Assembly: GCF_963576545.1 (NCBI RefSeq)
Contig: NW_026870454.1
Coordinates: 558,001-622,000 of the forward strand
Length of the DNA stretch: 64,000 nt
Origin: Limanda limanda
Taxonomy: Eukaryota; Chordata; Actinopteri; Pleuronectiformes; Pleuronectidae
Direction of reading: 5' to 3'
Part shown: piece after piece, positions 36,648-50,747 of the stretch
Layout of the letters: each line of letters opens with the position of its first letter
How positions within the stretch are numbered: position 1 is the stretch's first letter
Translations under genes and position numbers: made by a program
The notes under the pieces: model-generated
What the model was told of the DNA's origin: nothing
What the model saw: only the letters and a program-made list of their open reading frames with translations
The model's database searches: none

Positions 36648-38579
36648 AATATCTCTTTCTCCTATGTGCTTTCATCCCTAACCCTAACCCTAACCCTTCC
36701 GAAAGTCGGAGAAGCTCAAGGATGGTACTGATCGATGCGCGCTACCCCATTTAGTGGGGGTAGAGCCTACTTGCAAGTCTCTCCGACCTTCACAAAAAAA
36801 GTTATTCAAGAATATCTCTTTCTCCTATGTGCTTTCATCCCTAACCCTAACCCTAACCCTTCCGAAAGTCGGAGAAGCTCAAGGATGGTACCGATCGATG
36901 CGCGCTACCCCATTTAGTGGGGGTAGAGCCTACTTGCAAGTCTCTCCGACCTTCACAAAAAAAGTTATTCAAGAATATCTCTTTCTCCTATGTGCTTTCA
37001 TCCCTAACCCTAACCCTAACCCTTCCGAAAGTCGGAGAAGCTCAAGGATGGTACCAATCGATGCGCGCTACCCCATTTAGTGGGGGTAGAGCCTACTTGC
37101 AAGTCTCTCCGACCTTCACAAAAAAAGTTATTCAAGAATATCTCCTCAGATTTGGGGGAATTTCGTCGGTCGACCTCTTCCGAAGGTCGTACAAGCTCGG
37201 GGATGGTACCAATCGATCCGCAGGACCCAAATTAGTCCAGATGCAACCACTTTCCAAGTCTCTCCGACCTTCACAAAAAAAGTTATTCAAGAATATCTCT
37301 TTCTCCTATGTGCTTTCATCCCTAACCCTAACCCTAACCCTTCCGAAAGTCGGAGAAGCTCAAGGATGGTACCGATCGATGCGCGCTACCCCATTTAGTG
37401 GGGGTAGAGCCTACTTGCAAGTCTCTCCGACCTTCACAAAAAAAGTTATTCAAGAATATCTCTTTCTCCTATGTGCTTTCATCCCTAACCCTAACCCTAA
37501 CCCTTCCGAAAGTCGGAGAAGCTCAAGAATGGTACCGATCGATGCGCGCTACCCCATTTAGTGGGGGTAGAGCCTACTTGCAAGTCTCTCCGACCTTCAC
37601 AAAAAAAGTTATTCAAGAATATCTCTTTCTCCTATGTGCTTTCATCCCTAACCCTAACCCTAACCCTTCCGAAAGTCGGAGAAGCTCAAGGATGGTACCA
37701 ATCGATGTGCGCTACCCCATTTAGTGGGGGTAGAGCCTACTTGCAAGTCTCTCCGACCTTCACAAAAAAAGTTATTCAAGAATATCTCCTCAGATTTGGG
37801 GGAATTTCGTCGGTCGACCTCTTCCGAAGGTCGTACAAGCTCGGGGATGGTACCAATCGATCCGCAGGACCCAAATTAGTCCAGATGCAACCACTTTCCA
37901 AGTCTCTCCGACCTTCACAAAAAAAGTTATTCAAGAATATCTCTTTCTCCTATGTGCTTTCATCCCTAACCCTAACCCTAACCCTTCCGAAAGTCGGAGA
38001 AGCTCAAGGATGGTACCGATCGATGCGCGCTACCCCATTTAGTGGGGGTAGAGCCTACTTGCAAGTCTCTCCGACCTTCACAAAAAAAGTTATTCAAGAA
38101 TATCTCTTTCTCCTATGTGCTTTCATCCCTAACCCTAACCCTAACCCTTCCGAAAGTCGGAGAAGCTCAAGGATGGTACCGATCGATGCGCGCTACCCCA
38201 TTTAGTGGGGGTAGAGCCTACTTGCAAGTCTCTCCGACCTTCACAAAAAAAGTTATTCAAGAATATCTCTTTCTCCTATGTGCTTTCATCCCTAACCCTA
38301 ACCCTAACCCTTCCGAAAGTCGGAGAAGCTCAAGGATGGTACCAATCGATGCGCGCTACCCCATTTAGTGGGGGTAGAGCCTACTTGCAAGTCTCTCCGA
38401 CCTTCACAAAAAAAGTTATTCAAGAATATCTCCTCAGATTTGGGGGAATTTCGTCGGTCGACCTCTTCCGAAGGTCGTACAAGCTCGGGGATGGTACCAA
38501 TCGATCTGCAGGACCCAAATTAGTCCAGATGCAACCACTTTCCAAGTCTCTCCGACCTTCACAAAAAAAGTTATTCAAG
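36648..38579 (+). repeat. Three AAAB tetramers (644 bp each)
   Basis: Tetramers start at 36648, 37292 and 37936, with B at 37137, 37781 and 38425 (PST). The third A of each carries A83. Private marks are CTCAAGAATGG near 37528 and GATGTGCGC near 37708. Confidence 0.9.
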
Positions 38580-40662
38580 AATATCTCTTTCTCCTATGTG
38601 CTTTCATCCCTAACCCTAACCCTAACCCTTCCGAAAGTCGGAGAAGCTCAAGGATGGTACCGATCGATGCGCGCTACCCCATTTAGTGGGGGTAGAGCCT
38701 ACTTGCAAGTCTCTCCGACCTTCACAAAAAAAGTTATTCAAGAATATCTCTTTCTCCTATGTGCTTTCATCCCTAACCCTAACCCTAACCCTTCCGAAAG
38801 TCGGAGAAGCTCAAGGATGGTACCGATCGATGCGCGCTACCCCATTTAGTGGGGGTAGAGCCTACTTGCAAGTCTCTCCGACCTTCACAAAAAAAGTTAT
38901 TCAAGAATATCTCTTTCTCCTATGTGCTTTCATCCCTAACCCTAACCCTAACCCTTCCGAAAGTCGGAGAAGCTCAAGGATGGTACCGATCGATGCGCGT
39001 TACCCCATTTAGTGGGGGTAGAGCCTACTTGCAAGTCTCTCCGACCTTCACAAAAAAAGTTATTCAAGAATATCTCTTTCTCCTATGTGCTTTCATCCCT
39101 AACCCTAACCCTAACCCTTCCGAAAGTCGGAGAAGCTCAAGGATGGTACCGATCGATGCGCGCTACCCCATTTAGTGGGGGTAGAGCCTACTTGCAAGTC
39201 TCTCCGACCTTCACAAAAAAAGTTATTCAAGAATATCTCCTCAGATTTGGGGGAATTTCGTCGGTCGACCTCTTCCGAAGGTCGTACAAGCTCGGGGATG
39301 GTACCAATCGATCCGCAGGACCCAAATTAGTCCAGATGCAACCACTTTCCAAGTCTCTCCGACCTTCACAAAAAAAGTTATTCAAGAATATCTCTTTCTC
39401 CTATGTGCTTTCATCCCTAACCCTCACCCTAACCCTTCCGAAAGTCGGAGAAGCTCAAGGATGGTACCGATCGATGCGCGCTACCCCATTTAGTGGGGGT
39501 AGAGCCTACTTGCAAGTCTCTCCGACCTTCACAAAAAAAGTAATTCAAGAATATCTCTTTCTCCTATGTGCTTTCATCCCTAACCCTAACCCTAACCCTT
39601 CCGAAAGTCGGAGAAGCTCAAGGATGGTACCGATCGATGCGCGCTACCCCATTTAGTGGGGGTAGAGCCTACTTGCAAGTCTCTCCGACCTTCACAAAAA
39701 AAGTTATTCAAGAATATCTCCTCAGATTTGGGGGAATTTCGTCGGTCGACCTCTTCCGAAGGTCGTACAAGCTCGGGGATGGTACCAATCGATCCGCAGG
39801 ACCCAAATTAGTCCAGATGCAACCACTTTCCAAGTCTCTCCGACCTTCACAAAAAAAGTTATTCAAGAATATCTCTTTCTCCTATGTGCTTTCATCCCTA
39901 ACCCTCACCCTAACCCTTCCGAAAGTCGGAGAAGCTCAAGGATGGTACCGATCGATGCGCGCTACCCCATTTAGTGGGGGTAGAGCCTACTTGCAAGTCT
40001 CTCCGACCTTCACAAAAAAAGTTATTCAAGAATATCTCTTTCTCCTATGTGCTTTCATCCCTAACCCTAACCCTTCCGAAAGTCGGAGAAGCTCAAGGAT
40101 GGTACCGATCGATGCGCGCTACCCCATTTAGTGGGGGTAGATCCTACTTGCAAGTCTCTCCGACCTTCACAAAAAAAGTTATTCAAGAATATCTCCTCAG
40201 ATTTGGGGGAATTTCGTCGGTCGACCTCTTCCGAAGGTCGTACAAGCTCGGGGATGGTACCAATCGATCCGCAGGACCCAAATTAGTCCAGATGCAACCA
40301 CTTTCCAAGTCTCTCCGACCTTCACAAAAAAAGTTATTCAAGAATATCTCTTTCTCCTATGTGCTTTCATCCCTAACCCTAACCCTTCCGAAAGTCGGAG
40401 AAGCTCAAGGATGGTACCGATCGATGCGCGCTACCCCATTTAGTGGGGGTAGAGCCTACTTGCAAGTCTCTCCGACCTTCACAAAAAAAGTTATTCAAGA
40501 ATATCTCTTTCTCCTATGTGCTTTCATCCCTAACCCTAACCCTAACCCTTCCGAAAGTCGGAGAAGCTCAAGGATGGTACCGATCGATGCGCGCTACCCC
40601 ATTTAGTGGGGGTGGAGCCTACTTGCAAGTCTCTCCGACCTTCACAAAAAAAGTTATTCAAG
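38580..40662 (+). repeat. Mosaic segment before the 2403-bp HOR
   Basis: A runs 4,2,2 and two further A, with B at 39232, 39713 and 40188. TCA marks are at 39387 and 39868 and GATCC in the A2 at 40031. Private changes: CGCGTTACC near 39000, GTAATTCAAG near 39541, GGGGGTGGAGCC near 40614. Confidence 0.88.
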
Positions 40663-43065
40663 AATATCTCTTTCTCCTATGTGCTTTCATCCCTAACCCT
40701 AACCCTAACCCTTCCGAAAGTCGTAGAAGCTCAAGGATGGTACCGATCGATGCGCGCTACCCCATTTAGTGGGGGTAGAGCCTACTTGCAAGTCTCTCCG
40801 ACCTTCACAAAAAAAGTTATTCAAGAATATCTCTTTCTCCTATGTGCTTTCATCCCTAACCCTAACCATAACCCTTCCGAAAGTCGGAGAAGCTCAAGGA
40901 TGGTACCGATCGATGCGCGCTACCCCATTTAGTGGGGGTAGAGCCTACTTGCAAGTCTCTCCGACCTTCACAAAAAAAGTTATTCAAGAATATCTCTTTC
41001 TCCTATGTGCTTTCATCCCTAACCCTAACCCTAACCCTTCCGAAAGTCGGAGAAGCTCAAGGATGGTACCGATCGATGCGCGCTACCCCATTTAGTGGGG
41101 GTAGATCCTACTTGCAAGTCTCTCCGACCTTCACAAAAAAAGTTATTCAAGAATATCTCCTCAGATTTGGGGGAATTTCGTCGGTCGACCTCTTCCGAAG
41201 GTCGTACAAGCTCGGGGATGGTACCAATCGATCCGCAGGACCCAAATTAGTCCAGATGCAACCACTTTCCAAGTCTCTCCGACCTTCACAAAAAAAGTTA
41301 TTCAAGAATATCTCTTTCTCCTATGTGCTTTCATCCCTAACCCTAACCCTTCCGAAAGTCGGAGAAGCTCAAGGATGGTACTGATCGATGCGCGCTACCC
41401 CATTTAGTGGGGGTAGAGCCTACTTGCAAGTCTCTCCGACCTTCACAAAAAAAGTTATTCAAGAATATCTCTTTCTCCTATGTGCTTTCATCCCTAACCC
41501 TAACCCTAACCCTTCCGAAAGTCGGAGAAGCTCAAGGATGGTACCGATCGATGCGCGCTACCCCATTTAGTGGGGGTAGAGCCTACTTGCAAGTCTCTCC
41601 GACCTTCACAAAAAAAGTTATTCAAGAATATCTCTTTCTCCTATGTGCTTTCATCCCTAACCCTAACCCTAACCCTTCCGAAAGTCGGAGAAGCTCAAGG
41701 ATGGTACCGATCGATGCGCGCTACCCCATTTAGTGGGGGTAGAGCCTACTTGCAAGTCTCTCCGACCTTCACAAAAAAAGTTATTCAAGAATATCTCTTT
41801 CTCCTATGTGCTTTCATCCCTAACCCTAACCCTTCCGAAAGTCGGAGAAGCTCAAGGATGGTACCGATCGATGCGCGCTACCCCATTTAGTGGGGGTAGA
41901 TCCTACTTGCAAGTCTCTCCGACCTTCACAAAAAAAGTTATTCAAGAATATCTCCTCAGATTTGGGGGAATTTCGTCGGTCGACCTCTTCCGAAGGTCGT
42001 ACAAGCTCGGGGATGGTACCAATCGATCCGCAGGACCCAAATTAGTCCAGATGCAACCACTTTCCAAGTCTCTCCGACCTTCACAAAAAAAGTTATTCAA
42101 GAATATCTCTTTCTCTTATGTGCTTTCATCCCTAACCCTAACCCTAACCCTTCCGAAAGTCGGAGAAGCTCAAGGATGGTACCGATCGATGCGCGCTACC
42201 CCATTTAGTGGGGGTAGAGCCTACTTGCAAGTCTCTCCGACCTTCACAAAAAAAGTTATTCAAGAATATCTCTTTCTCCTATGTGCTTTCATCCCTAACC
42301 CTAACCCTAACCCTTCCGAAAGTCGGAGAAGCTCAAGGATGGTACCAATCGATGCGCGTTACCCCATTTAGTGGGGGTAGAGCCTACTTGCAAGTCTCTC
42401 CGACCTTCACAAAAAAAGTTATTCAAGAATATCTCCTCAGATTTGGGGGAATTTCGTCGGTCGACCTCTTCCGAAGGTCGTACAAGCTCGGGGATGGTAC
42501 CAATCGATCTGCAGGACCCAAATTAGTCCAGATGCAACCACTTTCCAAGTCTCTCCGACCTTCACAAAAAAAGTTATTCAAGAATATCTCTTTCTCCTAT
42601 GTGCTTTCATCCCTAACCCTAACCCTAACCCTTCCGAAAGTCGGAGAAGCTCAAGGATGGTACCGATCGATGCGCGCTACCCCATTTAGTGGGGGTAGAG
42701 CCTACTTGCAAGTCTCTCCGACCTTCACAAAAAAAGTTATTCAAGAATATCTCTTTCTCCTATGTGCTTTCATCCCTAACCCTAACCCTTCCGAAAGTCG
42801 GAGAAGCTCAAGGATGGTACCGATCGATGCGCGCTACCCCATTTAGTGGGGGTAGAGCCTACTTGCAAGTCTCTCAGACCTTCACAAAAAAAGTTATTCA
42901 AGAATATCTCTTTCTCCTATGTGCTTTCATCCCTAACCCTAACCCTAACCCTTCCGAAAGTCGGAGAAGCTCAAGGATGGTACCGATCGATGCGCGCTAC
43001 CCCATTTAGTGGGGGTAGAGCCTACTTGCAAGTCTCTCCGACCTTCACAAAAAAAGTTATTCAAG
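40663..43065 (+). repeat. 2403-bp HOR, copy 1 (15 monomers)
   Basis: B at 41152, 41947 and 42428 (PST). Order: GTAG, CCATAA, GATCC, B, A2-T82, A, A, A2-GATCC, B, TTATG, A83 with CGCGTTACC, B, A, A2 with C>A at 42876, A. The whole order repeats 2403 bp later. Confidence 0.9.
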
Positions 43066-45468
43066 AATATCTCTTTCTCCTATGTGCTTTCATCCCTAAC
43101 CCTAACCCTAACCCTTCCGAAAGTCGTAGAAGCTCAAGGATGGTACCGATCGATGCGCGCTACCCCATTTAGTGGGGGTAGAGCCTACTTGCAAGTCTCT
43201 CCGACCTTCACAAAAAAAGTTATTCAAGAATATCTCTTTCTCCTATGTGCTTTCATCCCTAACCCTAACCATAACCCTTCCGAAAGTCGGAGAAGCTCAA
43301 GGATGGTACCGATCGATGCGCGCTACCCCATTTAGTGGGGGTAGAGCCTACTTGCAAGTCTCTCCGACCTTCACAAAAAAAGTTATTCAAGAATATCTCT
43401 TTCTCCTATGTGCTTTCATCCCTAACCCTAACCCTAACCCTTCCGAAAGTCGGAGAAGCTCAAGGATGGTACCGATCGATGCGCGCTACCCCATTTAGTG
43501 GGGGTAGATCCTACTTGCAAGTCTCTCCGACCTTCACAAAAAAAGTTATTCAAGAATATCTCCTCAGATTTGGGGGAATTTCGTCGGTCGACCTCTTCCG
43601 AAGGTCGTACAAGCTCGGGGATGGTACCAATCGATCCGCAGGACCCAAATTAGTCCAGATGCAACCACTTTCCAAGTCTCTCCGACCTTCACAAAAAAAG
43701 TTATTCAAGAATATCTCTTTCTCCTATGTGCTTTCATCCCTAACCCTAACCCTTCCGAAAGTCGGAGAAGCTCAAGGATGGTACTGATCGATGCGCGCTA
43801 CCCCATTTAGTGGGGGTAGAGCCTACTTGCAAGTCTCTCCGACCTTCACAAAAAAAGTTATTCAAGAATATCTCTTTCTCCTATGTGCTTTCATCCCTAA
43901 CCCTAACCCTAACCCTTCCGAAAGTCGGAGAAGCTCAAGGATGGTACCGATCGATGCGCGCTACCCCATTTAGTGGGGGTAGAGCCTACTTGCAAGTCTC
44001 TCCGACCTTCACAAAAAAAGTTATTCAAGAATATCTCTTTCTCCTATGTGCTTTCATCCCTAACCCTAACCCTAACCCTTCCGAAAGTCGGAGAAGCTCA
44101 AGGATGGTACCGATCGATGCGCGCTACCCCATTTAGTGGGGGTAGAGCCTACTTGCAAGTCTCTCCGACCTTCACAAAAAAAGTTATTCAAGAATATCTC
44201 TTTCTCCTATGTGCTTTCATCCCTAACCCTAACCCTTCCGAAAGTCGGAGAAGCTCAAGGATGGTACCGATCGATGCGCGCTACCCCATTTAGTGGGGGT
44301 AGATCCTACTTGCAAGTCTCTCCGACCTTCACAAAAAAAGTTATTCAAGAATATCTCCTCAGATTTGGGGGAATTTCGTCGGTCGACCTCTTCCGAAGGT
44401 CGTACAAGCTCGGGGATGGTACCAATCGATCCGCAGGACCCAAATTAGTCCAGATGCAACCACTTTCCAAGTCTCTCCGACCTTCACAAAAAAAGTTATT
44501 CAAGAATATCTCTTTCTCTTATGTGCTTTCATCCCTAACCCTAACCCTAACCCTTCCGAAAGTCGGAGAAGCTCAAGGATGGTACCGATCGATGCGCGCT
44601 ACCCCATTTAGTGGGGGTAGAGCCTACTTGCAAGTCTCTCCGACCTTCACAAAAAAAGTTATTCAAGAATATCTCTTTCTCCTATGTGCTTTCATCCCTA
44701 ACCCTAACCCTAACCCTTCCGAAAGTCGGAGAAGCTCAAGGATGGTACCAATCGATGCGCGTTACCCCATTTAGTGGGGGTAGAGCCTACTTGCAAGTCT
44801 CTCCGACCTTCACAAAAAAAGTTATTCAAGAATATCTCCTCAGATTTGGGGGAATTTCGTCGGTCGACCTCTTCCGAAGGTCGTACAAGCTCGGGGATGG
44901 TACCAATCGATCTGCAGGACCCAAATTAGTCCAGATGCAACCACTTTCCAAGTCTCTCCGACCTTCACAAAAAAAGTTATTCAAGAATATCTCTTTCTCC
45001 TATGTGCTTTCATCCCTAACCCTAACCCTAACCCTTCCGAAAGTCGGAGAAGCTCAAGGATGGTACCGATCGATGCGCGCTACCCCATTTAGTGGGGGTA
45101 GAGCCTACTTGCAAGTCTCTCCGACCTTCACAAAAAAAGTTATTCAAGAATATCTCTTTCTCCTATGTGCTTTCATCCCTAACCCTAACCCTTCCGAAAG
45201 TCGGAGAAGCTCAAGGATGGTACCGATCGATGCGCGCTACCCCATTTAGTGGGGGTAGAGCCTACTTGCAAGTCTCTCAGACCTTCACAAAAAAAGTTAT
45301 TCAAGAATATCTCTTTCTCCTATGTGCTTTCATCCCTAACCCTAACCCTAACCCTTCCGAAAGTCGGAGAAGCTCAAGGATGGTACCGATCGATGCGCGC
45401 TACCCCATTTAGTGGGGGTAGAGCCTACTTGCAAGTCTCTCCGACCTTCACAAAAAAAGTTATTCAAG
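43066..45468 (+). repeat. 2403-bp HOR, copy 2
   Basis: B at 43555, 44350 and 44831, each 2403 bp after its partner. The C>A change is at 45279 (42876+2403). The pattern changes after 45468, where the expected GTAG monomer is replaced by a plain A3. Confidence 0.9.
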
Positions 45469-47388
45469 AATATCTCTTTCTCCTATGTGCTTTCATCCCT
45501 AACCCTAACCCTAACCCTTCCGAAAGTCGGAGAAGCTCAAGGATGGTACCGATCGATGCGCGCTACCCCATTTAGTGGGGGTAGAGCCTACTTGCAAGTC
45601 TCTCCGACCTTCACAAAAAAAGTTATTCAAGAATATCTCTTTCTCCTATGTGCTTTCATCCCTAACCCTAACCCTAACCCTTCCGAAAGTCGGAGAAGCT
45701 CAAGGATGGTACCGATCGATGCGCGCTACCCCATTTAGTGGGGGTAGAGCCTACTTGCAAGTCTCTCCGACCTTCACAAAAAAAGTTATTCAAGAATATC
45801 TCCTCAGATTTGGGGGAATTTCGTCGGTCGACCTCTTCCGAAGGTCGTACAAGCTCGGGGATGGTACCAATCGATCCGCAGGACCCAAATTAGTCCAGAT
45901 GCAACCACTTTCCAAGTCTCTCCGACCTTCACAAAAAAAGTTATTCAAGAATATCTCTTTCTCCTATGTGCTTTCATCCCTAACCCTAACCCTAACCCTT
46001 CCGAAAGTCGGAGAAGCTCAAGGATGGTACCGATCGATGCGCGCTACCCCATTTAGTGGGGGTAGAGCCTACTTGCAAGTCTCTCCGACCTTCACAAAAA
46101 AAGTTATTCAAGAATATCTCTTTCTCCTATGTGCTTTCATCCCTAACCCTAACCCTAACCCTTCCGAAAGTCGGAGAAGCTCAAGGATGGTACTGATCGA
46201 TGCGCGCTACCCCATTTAGTGGGGGTAGAGCCTACTTGCAAGTCTCTCCGACCTTCACAAAAAAAGTTATTCAAGAATATCTCCTCAGATTTGGGGGAAT
46301 TTCGTCGGTCGACCTCTTCCGAAGGTCGTACAAGCTCGGGGATGGTACCAATCGATCTGCAGGACCCAAATTAGTCCAGATGCAACCACTTTCCAAGTCT
46401 CTCCGACCTTCACAAAAAAAGTTATTCAAGAATATCTCTTTCTCCTATGTGCTTTCATCCCTAACCCTAACCCTTCCGAAAGTCGGAGAAGCTCAAGGAT
46501 GGTACCGATCGATGCGCGCTACCCTATTTAGTGGGGGTAGAGCCTACTTGCAAGTCTCTCCGACCTTCACAAAAAAAGTTATTCAAGAATATCTCTTTCT
46601 CCTATGTGCTTTCATCCCTAACCCTAACCCTAACCCTTCCGAAAGTCGGAGAAGCTCAAGGATGGTACTGATCGATGCGCGCTACCCCATTTAGTGGGGG
46701 TAGAGCCTACTTGCAAGTCTCTCCGACCTTCACAAAAAAAGTTATTCAAGAATATCTCTTTCTCCTATGTGCTTTCATCCCTAACCCTAACCCTAACCCT
46801 TCCGAAAGTCGGAGAAGCTCAAGGATGGTACCGATCGATGCGCGCTACCCCATTTAGTGGGGGTAGAGCCTACTTGCAAGTCTCTCCGACCTTCACAAAA
46901 AAAGTTATTCAAGAATATCTCTTTCTCCTATGTGCTTTCATCCCTAACCCTAACCCTAACCCTTCCGAAAGTCGGAGAAGCTCAAGGATGGTACCGATCG
47001 ATGCGCGCTACCCCATTTAGTGGGGGTAGAGCCTACTTGCAAGTCTCTCCGACCTTCACAAAAAAAGTTATTCAAGAATATCTCTTTCTCCTATGTGCTT
47101 TCATCCCTAACCCTAACCCTTCCGAAAGTCGGAGAAGCTCAAGGATGGTACCGATCGATGCGCGCTACCCCATTTAGTGGGGGTAGATCCTACTTGCAAG
47201 TCTCTCCGACCTTCACAAAAAAAGTTATTCAAGAATATCTCCTCAGATTTGGGGGAATTTCGTCGGTCGACCTCTTCCGAAGGTCGTACAAGCTCGGGGA
47301 TGGTACCAATCGATCCGCAGGACCCAAATTAGTCCAGATGCAACCACTTTCCAAGTCTCTCCGACCTTCACAAAAAAAGTTATTCAAG
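44505..47388 (+). repeat. 2884-bp short copy of the 3359-bp HOR
   Basis: Overlaps the previous entry because the two repeat frames share 44505-45468. Starts at the TTATG A (44505). B at 44831, 45795, 46276 (PST) and 47234; A runs from the start 2,5,2,5. Compared with the next copy it lacks 475 bp: its A3 at 46588 has the front of 49472 (three hexamers, T82) and the back of 49953 (no A112). Confidence 0.88.
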
Positions 47389-50300
47389 AATATCTCTTTC
47401 TCTTATGTGCTTTCATCCCTAACCCTAACCCTAACCCTTCCGAAAGTCGGAGAAGCTCAAGGATGGTACCGATCGATGCGCGCTACCCCATTTAGTGGGG
47501 GTAGAGCCTACTTGCAAGTCTCTCCGACCTTCACAAAAAAAGTTATTCAAGAATATCTCTTTCTCCTATGTGCTTTCATCCCTAACCCTAACCCTAACCC
47601 TTCCGAAAGTCGGAGAAGCTCAAGGATGGTACCAATCGATGCGCGTTACCCCATTTAGTGGGGGTAGAGCCTACTTGCAAGTCTCTCCGACCTTCACAAA
47701 AAAAGTTATTCAAGAATATCTCCTCAGATTTGGGGGAATTTCGTCGGTCGACCTCTTCCGAAGGTCGTACAAGCTCGGGGATGGTACCAATCGATCTGCA
47801 GGACCCAAATTAGTCCAGATGCAACCACTTTCCAAGTCTCTCCGACCTTCACAAAAAAAGTTATTCAAGAATATCTCTTTCTCCTATGTGCTTTCATCCC
47901 TAACCCTAACCCTAACCCTTCCGAAAGTCGGAGAAGCTCAAGGATGGTACCGATCGATGCGCGCTACCCCATTTAGTGGGGGTAGAGCCTACTTGCAAGT
48001 CTCTCCGACCTTCACAAAAAAAGTTATTCAAGAATATCTCTTTCTCCTATGTGCTTTCATCCCTAACCCTAACCCTTCCGAAAGTCGGAGAAGCTCAAGG
48101 ATGGTACCGATCGATGCGCGCTACCCCATTTAGTGGGGGTAGAGCCTACTTGCAAGTCTCTCAGACCTTCACAAAAAAAGTTATTCAAGAATATCTCTTT
48201 CTCCTATGTGCTTTCATCCCTAACCCTAACCCTAACCCTTCCGAAAGTCGGAGAAGCTCAAGGATGGTACCGATCGATGCGCGCTACCCCATTTAGTGGG
48301 GGTAGAGCCTACTTGCAAGTCTCTCCGACCTTCACAAAAAAAGTTATTCAAGAATATCTCTTTCTCCTATGTGCTTTCATCCCTAACCCTAACCCTAACC
48401 CTTCCGAAAGTCGGAGAAGCTCAAGGATGGTACCGATCGATGCGCGCTACCCCATTTAGTGGGGGTAGAGCCTACTTGCAAGTCTCTCCGACCTTCACAA
48501 AAAAAGTTATTCAAGAATATCTCTTTCTCCTATGTGCTTTCATCCCTAACCCTAACCCTAACCCTTCCGAAAGTCGGAGAAGCTCAAGGATGGTACCGAT
48601 CGATGCGCGCTACCCCATTTAGTGGGGGTAGAGCCTACTTGCAAGTCTCTCCGACCTTCACAAAAAAAGTTATTCAAGAATATCTCCTCAGATTTGGGGG
48701 AATTTCGTCGGTCGACCTCTTCCGAAGGTCGTACAAGCTCGGGGATGGTACCAATCGATCCGCAGGACCCAAATTAGTCCAGATGCAACCACTTTCCAAG
48801 TCTCTCCGACCTTCACAAAAAAAGTTATTCAAGAATATCTCTTTCTCCTATGTGCTTTCATCCCTAACCCTAACCCTAACCCTTCCGAAAGTCGGAGAAG
48901 CTCAAGGATGGTACCGATCGATGCGCGCTACCCCATTTAGTGGGGGTAGAGCCTACTTGCAAGTCTCTCCGACCTTCACAAAAAAAGTTATTCAAGAATA
49001 TCTCTTTCTCCTATGTGCTTTCATCCCTAACCCTAACCCTAACCCTTCCGAAAGTCGGAGAAGCTCAAGGATGGTACTGATCGATGCGCGCTACCCCATT
49101 TAGTGGGGGTAGAGCCTACTTGCAAGTCTCTCCGACCTTCACAAAAAAAGTTATTCAAGAATATCTCCTCAGATTTGGGGGAATTTCGTCGGTCGACCTC
49201 TTCCGAAGGTCGTACAAGCTCGGGGATGGTACCAATCGATCTGCAGGACCCAAATTAGTCCAGATGCAACCACTTTCCAAGTCTCTCCGACCTTCACAAA
49301 AAAAGTTATTCAAGAATATCTCTTTCTCCTATGTGCTTTCATCCCTAACCCTAACCCTTCCGAAAGTCGGAGAAGCTCAAGGATGGTACCGATCGATGCG
49401 CGCTACCCTATTTAGTGGGGGTAGAGCCTACTTGCAAGTCTCTCCGACCTTCACAAAAAAAGTTATTCAAGAATATCTCTTTCTCCTATGTGCTTTCATC
49501 CCTAACCCTAACCCTAACCCTTCCGAAAGTCGGAGAAGCTCAAGGATGGTACTGATCGATGCGCGCTACCCCATTTAGTGGGAGTAGAGCCTACTTGCAA
49601 GTCTCTCCGACCTTCACAAAAAAAGTTATTCAAGAATATCTCTTTCTCCTATGTGCTTTCATCCCTAACCCTAACCCTAACCCTTCCGAAAGTCGGAGAA
49701 GCTCAAGGATGGTACCGATCGATGCGCGCTACCCCATTTAGTGGGGGTAGATCCTACTTGCAAGTCTCTCCGACCTTCACAAAAAAAGTTATTCAAGAAT
49801 ATCTCCTCAGATTTGGGGGAATTTCGTCGGTCGACCTCTTCCGAAGGTCGTACAAGCTCGGGGATGGTACCAATCGATCCGCAGGACCCAAATTAGTCCA
49901 GATGCAACCACTTTCCAAGTCTCTCCGACCTTCACAAAAAAAGTTATTCAAGAATATCTCTTTCTCCTATGTGCTTTCATCCCTAACCCTAACCCTTCCG
50001 AAAGTCGGAGAAGCTCAAGGATGGTACTGATCGATGCGCGCTACCCCATTTAGTGGGGGTAGAGCCTACTTGCAAGTCTCTCCGACCTTCACAAAAAAAG
50101 TTATTCAAGAATATCTCTTTCTCCTATGTGCTTTCATCCCTAACCCTAACCCTAACCCTTCCGAAAGTCGGAGAAGCTCAAGGATGGTACCGATCGATGC
50201 GCGCTACCCCATTTAGTGGGGGTAGAGCCTACTTGCAAGTCTCTCCGACCTTCACAAAAAAAGTTATTCAAGAATATCTCTTTCTCCTATGTGCTTTCAT

Positions 50301-50747
50301 CCCTAACCCTAACCCTAACCCTTCCGAAAGTCGGAGAAGCTCAAGGATGGTACCGATCGATGCGCGCTACCCCATTTAGTGGGGGTAGAGCCTACTTGCA
50401 AGTCTCTCCGACCTTCACAAAAAAAGTTATTCAAGAATATCTCTTTCTCCTATGTGCTTTCATCCCTAACCCTAACCCTTCCGAAAGTCGGAGAAGCTCA
50501 AGGATGGTACCGATCGATGCGCGCTACCCCATTTAGTGGGGGTAGATCCTACTTGCAAGTCTCTCCGACCTTCACAAAAAAAGTTATTCAAGAATATCTC
50601 CTCAGATTTGGGGGAATTTCGTCGGTCGACCTCTTCCGAAGGTCGTACAAGCTCGGGGATGGTACCAATCGATCCGCAGGACCCAAATTAGTCCAGATGC
50701 AACCACTTTCCAAGTCTCTCCGACCTTCACAAAAAAAGTTATTCAAG
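47389..50747 (+). repeat. 3359-bp HOR, full copy 1 (21 monomers)
   Basis: 16 A (four of them A2) and 5 B (47715 PST, 48679, 49160 PST, 49798, 50593); A runs 2,5,2,3,4. Marks in order: TTATG, A83 with CGCGTTACC, A2 with C>A 48163, T82, CTATTTAG A2 (49315), T82+A112 (49472), GATCC, A2-T82 (49953), A2-GATCC (50430). Confidence 0.92.
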
